Assembly (NCBI GenBank): GCA_029721435.1
Contig: CM056576.1
Coordinates: forward strand, 65,367,876 to 65,431,875
DNA length: 64,000 nucleotides
Origin: Gymnothorax reevesii
Lineage: Eukaryota > Chordata > Actinopteri > Anguilliformes > Muraenidae
Direction of reading: 5' to 3'
Under the pieces are notes generated by a model. That model saw only the letters and a list, made by a program, of their open reading frames with translations, had not been told where the DNA came from and did not search any database. Below are positions 54,321 to 64,000 of the stretch, one piece after another. A program made the position numbers and the translations under genes. Position 1 is the first letter of the stretch; each line of letters opens with the position of its first letter.

Positions 54321-57300
54321 CATTTTAACATAGGACAAATATTAAGGGTGCTATAGCATTCTAAAGTAGGCCAATTTAGGCTAGTTTTCGTCCACTGCTT
54401 TAATCTTAATTTATTGATTAATTACTTAATTACTAATAACTTGACCATCTGGACATGTTCAGAAATGTGTGCATAACTGAGTGTCTTTGTTTTTTGCTGG
54501 AATATCCATGATTTGTTGATGAAACTGCTTTTTAGCCAGATGGGCACCAGATCCTGCTGGAGCTAGAACTCCATGGCTGAGTGCACGATCTTCTTAAAGA
54601 TCAGCAAAAATGTAGGAAAGAACGTATACTAATAGTCTACATGGGTTTGTCAAGAGTCTTTAAGCTACTTACCTTTTAGCAAATCAAAGGAAATTATTTA
54701 GCAAATTTTGACAGGTAATTGACACCGTCCATGTGACTGAAAATTGCGGCACTTATGAATCCGTTTTATAAAATTCAAAAACAAGGAAAATGCGGGGAAT
54801 GTGAACAAAGTTATTATAATAGCACAATTTTAGGACACCAAAACACACTGAAAGAGACCACAATTTTCAGCGAGCACGGCAATCAACCTAGAATTTTAGG
54901 TATCTGACGCAAACATAGGCTCGTATTCAGAAACGACACTCCCACTGAGTGTGACTTCGTACTAAAACAGTTTCAGGAGTCAGAGCTTGCCAAAACACTC
55001 ATTTGCTTTCAGAGATTTTACTCACACTGAAATAAGAGTCCCTTTTTGAGTGAAGGTTCAGTGCAGGGAACACCTCCCTTGAGCTGCACTAAGTTAGAAT
55101 GAGCACTAATCATTCTTGCCCTGTTTTCAATTAGTTATTTAAATTACCATTTCAGAAACTCCAAAAACTCTCAACATTATCAGGTGTGGGCAGAATGACG
55201 CATACCTGTCAACTCACACGCATTTGGCTTTCTTGCGCTTTTGTTTACTCATGGGTTGGAAAATTCGACATTCCACTGGCTCGTGGGGCGCCGTGTGGAT
55301 TGGTCTGCAAGGCTCATTTAGCCCTAAGTCACAAGAATCCATCCTTTTCTACATTCTTAATTGCTGAATGTAGAAAGCAATGTTTGGCCAGTGAGATAGG
55401 TTGCGTGGTTTCCAGCCCAAAACTGATTAAAGAAAAACCGCCGACTTGCTCAAAAAAACCGCCCAAAGTAACACGAATGAAAACATGCCATTTATCAAAG
55501 CACATCATGTGTACCTTCATCAGTTAGCCTTGCGTTGGCACTTATCCGCAAATGCATGCAATAATGCATGTATCTTTATGAGAGTAAACAATACTGAAGC
55601 TCATGAGAAAAAAAATCCCTCGCTACACGAAACCACAGAAGCGCAAACACATACAGAGAACGAGACTGAGAACACAATCGCAACTAACATTAGCTTGTCA
55701 AAAGCGATATTCAGTAATTACAGCTATTCAGGAAATCTTCTGTAGCTATACAGTCAAATGGTCTAATATACCGAAATCACTGAGGATGACAAACCCTCAA
55801 GGGAGAAAAAAAAAAGGCAGTCAGAGGTGAACAAGCCGACTCTTCCCCTCTTTTGCTTCTGTGTTTTTGGGCGATTCTTCATGTATCAATCAGGACAACT
55901 ATTGGCAAAATTTTTGAGTTTTCTGACTGGCGCTTCTCTTTTCGCTAACTTCCCAAGTTCCCTTAAATGGGCTCAAAGTCAGAAAAATAATTATTTTCAT
56001 AAGGTAGGAAGATGCCACATATGTATTCTGTATCTGCTGATGGCAGCGCTTCAGTGAGGCCACATCACAAGATTGAGGGAAATAGCCTATCCATGTCCAG
56101 AACGCCATGATTTTATGACCACGGCATTACATCAAATGGAATATCTAGCATATCATTTTATTCATATTTCCCTTTAAGAGTACAAAAAATTGGAATCGTT
56201 GGAAACCTTGAGATCTCAAACAGCTAAAATTTAAAAATTGCCCAGAAGTTCCGCAGGTCTGAATACAGTAGCTGCACATCTTTTTGGGTTAAAATGTCAA
56301 TCATCCCACGATAAGACCCACGACCTAGTCCACTTCTTATTCAACATATTTATAGTTTGAGAGAGCAATTTTAATGTCATTGAAACTTATGTCCTCCATT
56401 ATACTAATCGCTCTTTAGCATATTTCCTCCCATCAATCCTTTTTTTCCGAGGTTAGGACGAACTGATACTGACGAGTATACGTCATTCTTGGTTATACTG
56501 ATTGTGAAGGTAGTGATTACAAAGTCCGTCTCATGAAGCTGAACTTATTGCTGCTTGGCTATCAGCGTGACATAATGGACTGTGTATTTTTGTGTAAATG
56601 TTTTAAAAAGTTCAACGATAATTTTTCACCCAACAACTCTTATACATGGGTTGGCAAATGCCATTGTACACGCTGCCGCCTAATAAAGTTAAACTTTTTT
56701 TCTTGGCCGCTTTTATTCTGTATTTCTGAGGCTTCTTTTCTTTGTTTTAAATTGTCATTTTCTTTTTGCAATTTTCTGTATACGTAATTGGAGGATTGCT
56801 CACTATAGGTGCCTTGTCACCTGTGCGATCGCATCCTGACTGCTGTCAAAGTTTAATAAATAAATAAATGATAATTGGCACATTCTGGTCTTTCTGCTGG
56901 TATTAATGTTCAATGGTTGGACTGAGAAGGAAGCTTGTATTTATAACTCCTGTAGCCGTTTCAAGAAAACTTTGACATTTTCGAGAGGGAAAACGGAGTA
57001 TCCTGTCGGGTCATCTACGACATAGGCTACAGATAACTTGTTTTCTTTACGTAAATACCTAGCATAAATCTATGGAATGCTCTAGTGCCGTATGAACGTT
57101 ATCTCAAATTTTGCTGCATTTACCACTCACAAAGGCATCTGAAAGCCAGAACTCCTCTAGCTTGTGGTCTGTCTTTGCAGCGCGGCTCCATAACCACCAA
57201 GTTACAAAGATATGTCAACTGATTATGCCCAAGAGAAGGTGCAGTTTAGAAGTATGGGGACTCACCAATATCCTCTCTGTGCACTCTCCTGAAATACCGA

Positions 57301-57591
57301 GCCAAAGCAGAATTTTTTTATATCCTGCACTTGGGACTGTAGCTTGTATCTTTAGCGCTGCTGTTTCATAGCCAGACATGTCCGATAAATAATTGCAGCA
57401 TTTATTGACTCAAGAAATGCAACATATGTAACAAAGCTTTTCGGAGTTCAGGACGTGTAAGATAGTGATGTCCCTGATCCAGTCACTGGCACAGTAACAT
57501 TTTTACAGTTGAAAAGGGGCTTAGCTAAATTTTCTAGCTCCAAATTTTGCTGTGGGCTTCACTTTGACAGACAGCATCAGTTGCTGTAAAC
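54321..57591. other. No gene recognised
   Basis: AT-rich DNA with short frames only; no domain, repeat pair or RNA gene was identified. Confidence 0.45.
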
Positions 57592-58227
57592 CAGTGGTTC
57601 TCAAATTCGGTCCTGGCGCCCCCCTGTATATGCTGGTTTTTGTTCCAGCCACAAATGCAATTATAGGATTTTAAAAAGCTGTTAAATTGTCTTAATTAGC
57701 AGCATTCCATGTTAAGATGGTAAATAACTACTCTAAAGTCACATTTGGATGGACATATCCATTCTGCTATGAAGATTAAAAACCCTTGAACACATTGTGC
57801 TTAATATTGCTAGGATTTTCAGGTGAAAACATTTTTAAACAGATCAAATTAGACTCTGAGAAAATCAATAAGCTCCAAATCAGGTTTCTGAATACAGGTG
57901 TTTTGAGTTTTTCCCAAATAATCTGCCTGAACCAAATAAAATCAACATAAAACACAACCGGTGTGACTCCATTGTTTGCCAAGGAAATTGTTGGTTTTTG
58001 CCACTATGTGCCAATGAGGAACCTCTTGATTATTTATGTTGATTAAATGTTTGGTTAAATTTTTTTCCCTCTGCTGATATTTACAATATATCTCAATGTG
58101 GATGTTTGCATAAATGCACCTAATTAAAACAAATCAACAGCTTGTTAAAATCCTAACATTGCAATTGTGGTTGGAACAAAAACCAGCATACACAGGGGGG
58201 CGCCAGGACCGAATTTGAGAACCACTG
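57592..58227. mobile_element. hAT MITE with long TIRs
   Basis: Starts cagtggttctcaaattcgg, ends with the inverse; the first 60 bp of the TIR are almost identical and similarity runs to about 110 bp. Flanks ctgtaaac (57584-57591) and ctatacac (58228-58235) match at 6 of 8. Length is 636 bp, non-coding. The terminus resembles that of the MITE at 15870 but the body differs. Confidence 0.82.
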
Positions 58228-58235
58228 CTATACAC

Positions 58236-60487
58236 CAAGCGCTCTTTCCAATACTTTTAACTCTTTTCCCCACACTTTTATGATTACAATAATACGGTAA
58301 TGCCTGTTATCTGGGCAAAGGCGGGGTCCTGCGACTGCACAAGTGCGCTTGTCTTCCGGGGTAACATTTTGCACTAATGTTACAGGGCTCAAAGGCTCTT
58401 TTTCTCTGTCCTGTGTCACAGGCCTTTCCATTTTCTTGATGCAGCAGCATTGTTCTTTTTTTTTTGGTTGGCTTTATGTTGGTGTAAAACCCCAACAAAG
58501 CAATACCAATGACGGACATTGCAGTGGGTGAAGGCATCACGTGTTCTCTTTGTCTAACTTTAATTAGAGCATTCTTCTGGCTGGTGTGAATCACAATAAA
58601 ATGGGTATTTTTCACCGTCCGAGGACGGGGCATGAAAACGCAATGGTTACGATTAATCTGACTCCATAGAACAAGTAGAATACAAAATTTAGCTATATCT
58701 TCGTTAAAAATCTGACTCCAAATTAGAATTAGAATTGATAATCTTGGAACAACATGCGCGAATTTCGAGACAAATCTGCCATCAGATACGGCAGCGGAAA
58801 CCGTCATTGCTCAGTAAATGCGTTCTCAGGGTTAATTAAACGCAACTGTCCTGGAATCAATTCGACAATACTTCCATTGGTTAAACGAGACTATCTTGCT
58901 AGCGGAATCTAGGCATAGAAATAGCACTGAGCTCGAAGCGTAACAAGAACCCGGATTTGCATAAAACTTATTACACAAACCCTGAAGGGGTAGGACATAA
59001 TCCCAATCTAACTTAGAAGTATCGTCATCTACACGTCTTGGTAGGAATTTCCCTTTAGATCCCGAATCGCAACAAGGCTAGAATATACCAGTGTTACAAA
59101 TCAAGGAAAATCACGCAAGCTGAAAAAGGAATAACAATAATTTATTCATCAGGTAGGCACAACTTGGATCAAACAAATCAACGCTAAGCCAATTACCAGT
59201 TACATGTAATTTAGAAGGATTTAGAATATTTTCATACCTGGAAAAGATGAATGGCCACGCGGAGCTAAAGTCGCCCCACGTGGTCGGGGAGAACTCGAAT
59301 GCCCTTTCGCTCCGGGACAAGGTGACATGTGACTTCTCCCACTTACCTAAGCACGTCAGACGTTGACAAAGAAGAGACAAGACAAGCAAAGAAGAGAGCG
59401 CCCCCTTAGGATCTCGTACCTTTAAAGATTCCAAACCACACCTCCGAACAAGGTAGAGGAAGGGGTGGCCGAATCAGAGTTTTACTAGCCTAGGTGATAA
59501 GATTAATTTACATAGAGAGGAGACTAGGTAGTTGCCCGAATGAATCTTACAAACAAGATGAACCATAATTCCAAGGGAAATGAAACATGTTCCAATTCCA
59601 CTCCTTGGACTCCCCCGAGAATAAAGAGACCAAACATGATATGAATATGTGCTAATATGATGCAGTTGTCATGGAAAACCCTGAAAATGGAGTATTCTGG
59701 CCCAACTGTGTTATCAATATATAAGAGGTTCCTTTTAGGATATTGAACATAAACATAATATGAATTTGATAGAGGTTTAGGTCGTTTTAAGCCAAATTGA
59801 AGTAGCTGCGCTTTAACTTCAATGAAACCAGTGAGTTTGAGTTCCAGAGATGCTGGGCCTGCTAGACTTGATGGCTCCCACCCCCCGCCGAGGGGGACAA
59901 AGGATGCCACTCTCACCGGCAGGCTGTAGGATTATAAAAGTTAACTGCTCGCTCTGGATTGTGTCAGATCACCCAAACATTCAGATTTTACCCGCGTAAT
60001 GGGCATGTGTTCCAACAATATGATTTTTGACATATATTGTGAGCCTAATCAAATATTCAGGTTCTACATTGGCTATTGACCACACCGAAAAGAACAAGTC
60101 AAGTGTCACTGTACACATCACAAACAGCTCAATGTTTGTTTGAAACTGGAGTGCTTTTCGCATGCATGTGGTGCGCATCAGGATTACAAAACCACACGGT
60201 TTTCTTTATTTCCTCTCATGCCTCACTGGAAATAAATAAAAATCCATCGATTCTTCAATTTGCCGCAAATACAGTACGTACCTCACCTGTGCGTTTTTAA
60301 TGGCGCTGACTATACAACACCCCTCATAACAACTCTATGCACCGGACAATCCCCTATAAGCTGTAAAGGATATTCCTCTCTATGGATATATTAGCCTGAA
60401 CATCCTCCATCTGGGGCCTAGCTCCCATTAGAGGGAACTAGTTTCCCGACAGCTCACTAGAACTCACAACCACCTCAGCAGATTAAT
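58236..60487. other. No gene recognised
   Basis: Several minus-strand open frames (for example 58807-58307) have no recognisable domains. Nothing supported. Confidence 0.4.
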
Positions 60488-60820
60488 CGATAAATAGATA
60501 GATACTTTATTAATCCCAATAGGGAAATTCAGGTGTCTCGCTCATCCAGACAGACCGTTAAAACACAAACAGTGTAACATAAATAAATACAACACACCAC
60601 ACTACAGAGCCAGCCTAATGTACAATGTAAGAGCATATTGTGACTAAACAGAACTGGATAAAAAAGATAAAAGACTGGATTAGACTGAATAAAAAGGTAT
60701 AGATAGAATAAATAGTGTAGGTGCAGCAGCTAAAAAAATGCATTTAAATGGCTATCACAGGTAATTATTAAACTAATTTTATTAGTTATTAAAGTTTTAA
60801 GAAACTATTATAAAGTTCCT
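60488..60820 (-). repeat. LINE-like 3' end with GATA tail
   Basis: gataaatagatagatacttt followed by attaatcccaatagggaaattcag is the reverse complement of a common fish LINE 3' end, finishing in a (CTAT)n tail. No reverse transcriptase coding is visible, so this is a truncated copy. The inner limit is approximate. Confidence 0.5.
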
Positions 60821-62297
60821 CCCACGAGGCACCAAATCGGGGAATCTGCTTTTACGATACGTAAAATAGCAAGGATGGATTATTCAGACGTTTCGTCCGA
60901 ATAATCCTTCCAGCAAGTTAACCATTTGATTCAGCTGCAAATTTAGTAACCAGTCTCATAAAATTACTAAAATAACCAAAAATATGGAATTTTAATTAAT
61001 AATTGAAATAAATTAGTTTTCTTCAATCATTGATATTGTTTAACAAACAATCTGAAGGAGTTTAACATAGGCTATTTTGGCAGACTCCCACGTTACAGCA
61101 CCAAACCAGGACCAGGTTTAATAAATTAATTATTAAACAAACAAACACAGAATATACATGGGTTAATCTACGAACTAGAGAGAGTAACAATGGAATGTGT
61201 GTACGTGCAAGTGTGCATGTGTGTTCTTAGTGCGCGTGCAGGACGCACGCGTGTGCGCGATTTTGGGAGCGGGCAGGTTGCTGATGCGCGTGTGTGCTCG
61301 TGGGCACGAGTTCCTTTGTCTTAGGACAAACTCTTTCGGCGTGGACGCTGCTTAGAATTTCTAAATGTAGTTATAGGCGGATGATGCGCGGCTGGATAAC
61401 TCAATTTAGATTCAACAAATTGCGAGAAGAGTTTGCTTCAGCTCATACACAATTTGTATCACTAATTGAGTAATCATCCATCCACTACGGCATGTGTGTT
61501 AGTTAATTGCAGCATTAGAAAGTTAGCCAGGAAAAAGATTATGCATGTAAGGTCAGACAAACAATGGCTATTTAACTTCATAAAATATAAAAACAGGCAC
61601 AATGCGATTATACAATTACAATAGTAATGGACAACTTAAATGCGGTACAGTTTAAGATGAAAAACGCTGAACTGCATTACTGCCTGGAATGTTCAGTTAG
61701 TCTTACTGACATTCCTCGCTTGAGATTCCTCTCTGGGTCCAATGAGCATCGCAGTTCTGGCGAGGATGTCCTGCGGGGTGCGCAGATCCGAAGTCCTGTG
61801 TCCACTTGAGGAATGTGTGCAACTCCGCTGTGAGGAATGTCCTTGCCGATTCGGAAAAGTTCTTTTTCAGAGTTGTTCCGTGTTCAACTAGCAGTAGCAC
61901 CAGGCATAAACTTGTTTAATGAGATTTGCAGTCCTGAACTTAAATGTAGATTTGCAGAGATGTGAGCACTCTGCAGATAGGCCAAATGAAATTGCGCAGG
62001 ATGCGTGAATTCCAATACAAGTGCCGTCTTTTCACTTGAAAAGAGTCGGGCTATCTCCCCCCCAGGGAAGGCCAAAGAGCGAGTGCATCTTCCCTTCGAA
62101 GAAGATGCGCCTAGAGAGAGAGCGCCTCCTCCGTTGGAAGTGTGTCAAGAAGAGAGAATGAACTGGGTGCGTCCCTAGTTCTAAAAGTTTGGTTTCCCAT
62201 TTTATTGCTTTTGGGCTCATTCTACTCGGATAAGTAATGGAAGCAGGTGGTGCTGTATAGGATTTTTCCGTTTCCTGTTGACTGCATGGGAAATGTA
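60821..62297. other. No gene recognised
   Basis: Contains a purine/pyrimidine-alternating tract at about 61196-61310 (gtgtgtacgtgcaagtgtgc region). No coding support. Confidence 0.4.
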
Positions 62298-62400
62298 CAA
62301 ACCCAAAACCAGTGAAGTTGGCACGTTATGTAAATCATAGATAAAAACAGAATACAATGATTTGCAAATCCTTTTCAATTGAATACACTGCAAAGACAAG
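62298..62400 (+). mobile_element. Tc1-like element B terminal fragment
   Basis: Begins after a TA with caaacccaaaaccagtgaag and matches 18345-18465 to actgcaaagacaag. Only the left TIR is present; it stops exactly where the TIR ends. Confidence 0.78.
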
Positions 62401-62640
62401 GGGCTCTAATTTCGTAGACCAGGCGCAGGCGCGGTGCATGGGGGGTGCGCCGCGCCAAAGGGGTGTGTCCAGGCGTACGTGGCAATTTCGTGCCCGGCGT
62501 AGCCTGGCGCAAGTACTCCTCTGTCCCGCCTCTGCCCCTCCTTCCAGCGCAAGTTGGCAAAGAAGGCGTGTTTGGGTATAACACAGCCGAGTCAAATCTT
62601 GCTCATTGGCAAGAGAAACGATGGATAGCATGTTCCCATT
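62401..62640. mobile_element. GC-rich DNA transposon fragment
   Basis: gggctctaatttcg followed by a GC-rich stretch (ggtgcgccgcgccaaag, gcgtacgtggcaatttcgtg, cagcgcaagttggc) resembles a terminal region seen in fish DNA transposons. Only one end is present and the class is not certain. Confidence 0.3.
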
Positions 62641-62825
62641 AGTTACAAACTGTTGCTGCTTTAAATTTTGGGATTAACATGCATGGACAACAATGCAAGA
62701 TACGTGACACATTTATTTTCAATATGTGATCTTAACTCAGTACTAGATCATAGCAATCAGGCTGTATTCCTTTCCCCCACTGAAAACGATAAAACCTAAG
62801 TGACAATAATAGTAGCCTAGTATTA

Positions 62826-63768
62826 AGCCGCTTGCACACAGGACGCGAAACAAATTTTTCGCTTGACAGATTGCGTCTTGTGTCCGAAAGTCTGACAGGG
62901 TTTTAATAAATCTCCGTGTCCGACTGTCTGTTATTGTTTTTGATTTCTTCAAATCTGCTGACTCTTTTAGATATTAAACGAGAATGTTTTGATAAGAGGG
63001 CTCAGTTCTTCAAGATGAGTACCGAGAATTTCAATCAATGTTTCTGTTTAAGCTGCTCAACAAAGTGAGTCGACACTGGCGCGAGACAATGTACAATGCC
63101 TCCGTGTCTGACAGGCAAAAAAAAGACAACGATTAGAGCAGATTGATAACAAAATAAAGAATAAAAAGGAACATTTTAACAACAGAACATCCAATGAACA
63201 CTGCGATTTATTTATTGGCGGGTCATCTTTGTTGGATATCCTGTTTGTTGGTTTTTATTCTTTATTTCGTTATAAATCTGTTCTCATATCAATACTTTTA
63301 CTTTTTGCTGGCTGGTGGACATGGAGTATTTTGCATTTCGAGTCGGACAGTCTTGATCGTGCATGCAATAATTTCTTCACACTGTCAATGGTCGTGGAAT
63401 TGATTTGCTCACGCACTATTTTATCTCTGCTGTGGAAATAAAGTGTGAATATGTTCGGTCCATCTGACTAATTTTCAAAAGAAAGACCGAATAAAGACTG
63501 CCGTCTATCTTCAACGAAAACAGACGAATAGGCTAAAAAGACCAAGAAAAGTCGATAGCTATCAATTTGCATTTTGTGAAGGTCGAACACAAACATGGCC
63601 AAGTTTGCACGTCTGATAATTCCTGGAATACTCGGAAAAATTAGAACTTTTATGACTTTCGGACACGGAGCTATATTAAAACCCTGTCCGACAATCGCAT
63701 CTTTGCATTGACTTTGTCAGTAATCAGTCGTGCGAAAAATTTGTTTCGCGTCCAGTGTGCAAGCGGCT
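62826..63768. mobile_element. Harbinger-like non-autonomous element, complete
   Basis: Ends agccgcttgcacacaggac and inverse ...gtccagtgtgcaagcggct, TIR about 38 bp with gacgcgaaacaaatttttcgc (given in part), flanked by TTA (62823-62825 and 63769-63771). TTA duplications are typical of PIF/Harbinger. It is 943 bp with no transposase. Its partner copy is 27806-28638. Confidence 0.82.
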
Positions 63769-63771
63769 TTA

Positions 63772-64000
63772 ATGAGCACAGAACTCAAGCATTCGATATA
63801 TATATATAGAGTTTGTGGTTGGCTGAGAAAGATGTGAAGTTGTTAGTTTGCATCACAGATTCAGCTGCGTTGATTCAGCCAGGTCAAGTTTCCATTACGC
63901 GTGGCAACCGCCTTTAATCTGACATCAGGACAATCGATATAGATAGTTACATTAAATAGTGTTTCCTGTAATTATTTCCTGTATTGAAATGTGCCTGACA
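63772..64000. other. No gene recognised
   Basis: Short end segment with a (TA)n tract near 63799; nothing else. Confidence 0.4.

Noticed and set aside
58307..58807. 166-codon minus-strand frame
   Set aside because: No motif or composition suggesting a protein; overlaps other frames and a T-rich tract.

Overview
This 64 kb window looks like repeat-rich, AT-rich intergenic DNA from a ray-finned (teleost) fish. It contains several Tc1-like DNA transposons, a DIRS-type tyrosine-recombinase retrotransposon, a Gmr1-like Ty3/Gypsy element with integrase upstream of reverse transcriptase, a chromodomain Ty3/Gypsy element of the Tf1/sushi kind, hAT and PIF/Harbinger elements, and a tRNA-derived SINE. 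I found no intact host protein-coding gene, no rRNA or functional tRNA gene, no CRISPR array and no bacterial-type operon. The gene-like content is almost all decayed transposon coding sequence. The one possible host-like piece is a THAP-domain exon relic near 47.2-47.5 kb.

Layout. 1-2473: right part of a DIRS-like element (RNase H, tyrosine recombinase, terminal inverted repeat), inserted in the gag of a Gmr1-like element that continues from 2474 to 6884 (gag, protease, integrase, RT, partial RNase H). 6885-9010: transposon fragments, including a SINE piece and a mariner/IS630-like relic. 9011 to about 20585: a multi-level nest. A Tc1-like element (A) was interrupted by a minus-strand chromodomain Gypsy element (9661-17649, 4-bp target duplication CTAA). 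Its left LTR holds a hAT-like element (9669-11153). Its right LTR holds an inverted-repeat-flanked element (14810-17539) that encodes a PIN/XPG-nuclease-like protein, itself broken by a hAT MITE (15870-16461). A second Tc1-like element (B, 18345-20416) sits in A and is interrupted by a 481-bp solo LTR.

22351-22873 is a five-unit tandem repeat (about 109 bp). 22960-26158 is a second cluster: Tc1-like element C, a dispersed repeat, a deleted second Gmr1-like copy and Tc1-like element D. 26.2-30.4 kb holds an LTR-like sequence, an inverted duplication, a 2.2-kb hAT element with perfect 8-bp target duplication and a nested Harbinger-like element, and a palindromic MITE. 31.5-34.9 kb holds a MITE and a TIR-bounded element with internal 300-bp repeats. 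37.1-38.7 kb holds a hAT relic next to a HARBI1-like fragment. 40.3-42.3 kb is Tc1-like element E with two MITEs inside it. 44.6-45.1 kb is a SINE. 47.2-49.2 kb has the THAP relic, a local duplication and a tandem array of Harbinger-like ends. 50.2-54.3 kb has LTR fragments, a second copy of the hAT MITE and a ZBED5-like hAT transposase pseudogene. 57.6-58.2 kb is another hAT MITE, and 60.5-63.8 kb holds a LINE-like tail, Tc1/other fragments and a complete Harbinger-like element with TTA target duplication.

The pieces do not work together as a pathway; the value of the window is as a datable insertion record. Several junctions have target-site duplications that can be read directly, so the order of insertion can be reconstructed. 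The two points most worth follow-up are the inverted-repeat element with the PIN/XPG-like Cys-rich protein and the candidate self-priming signal in the chromodomain Gypsy LTR.
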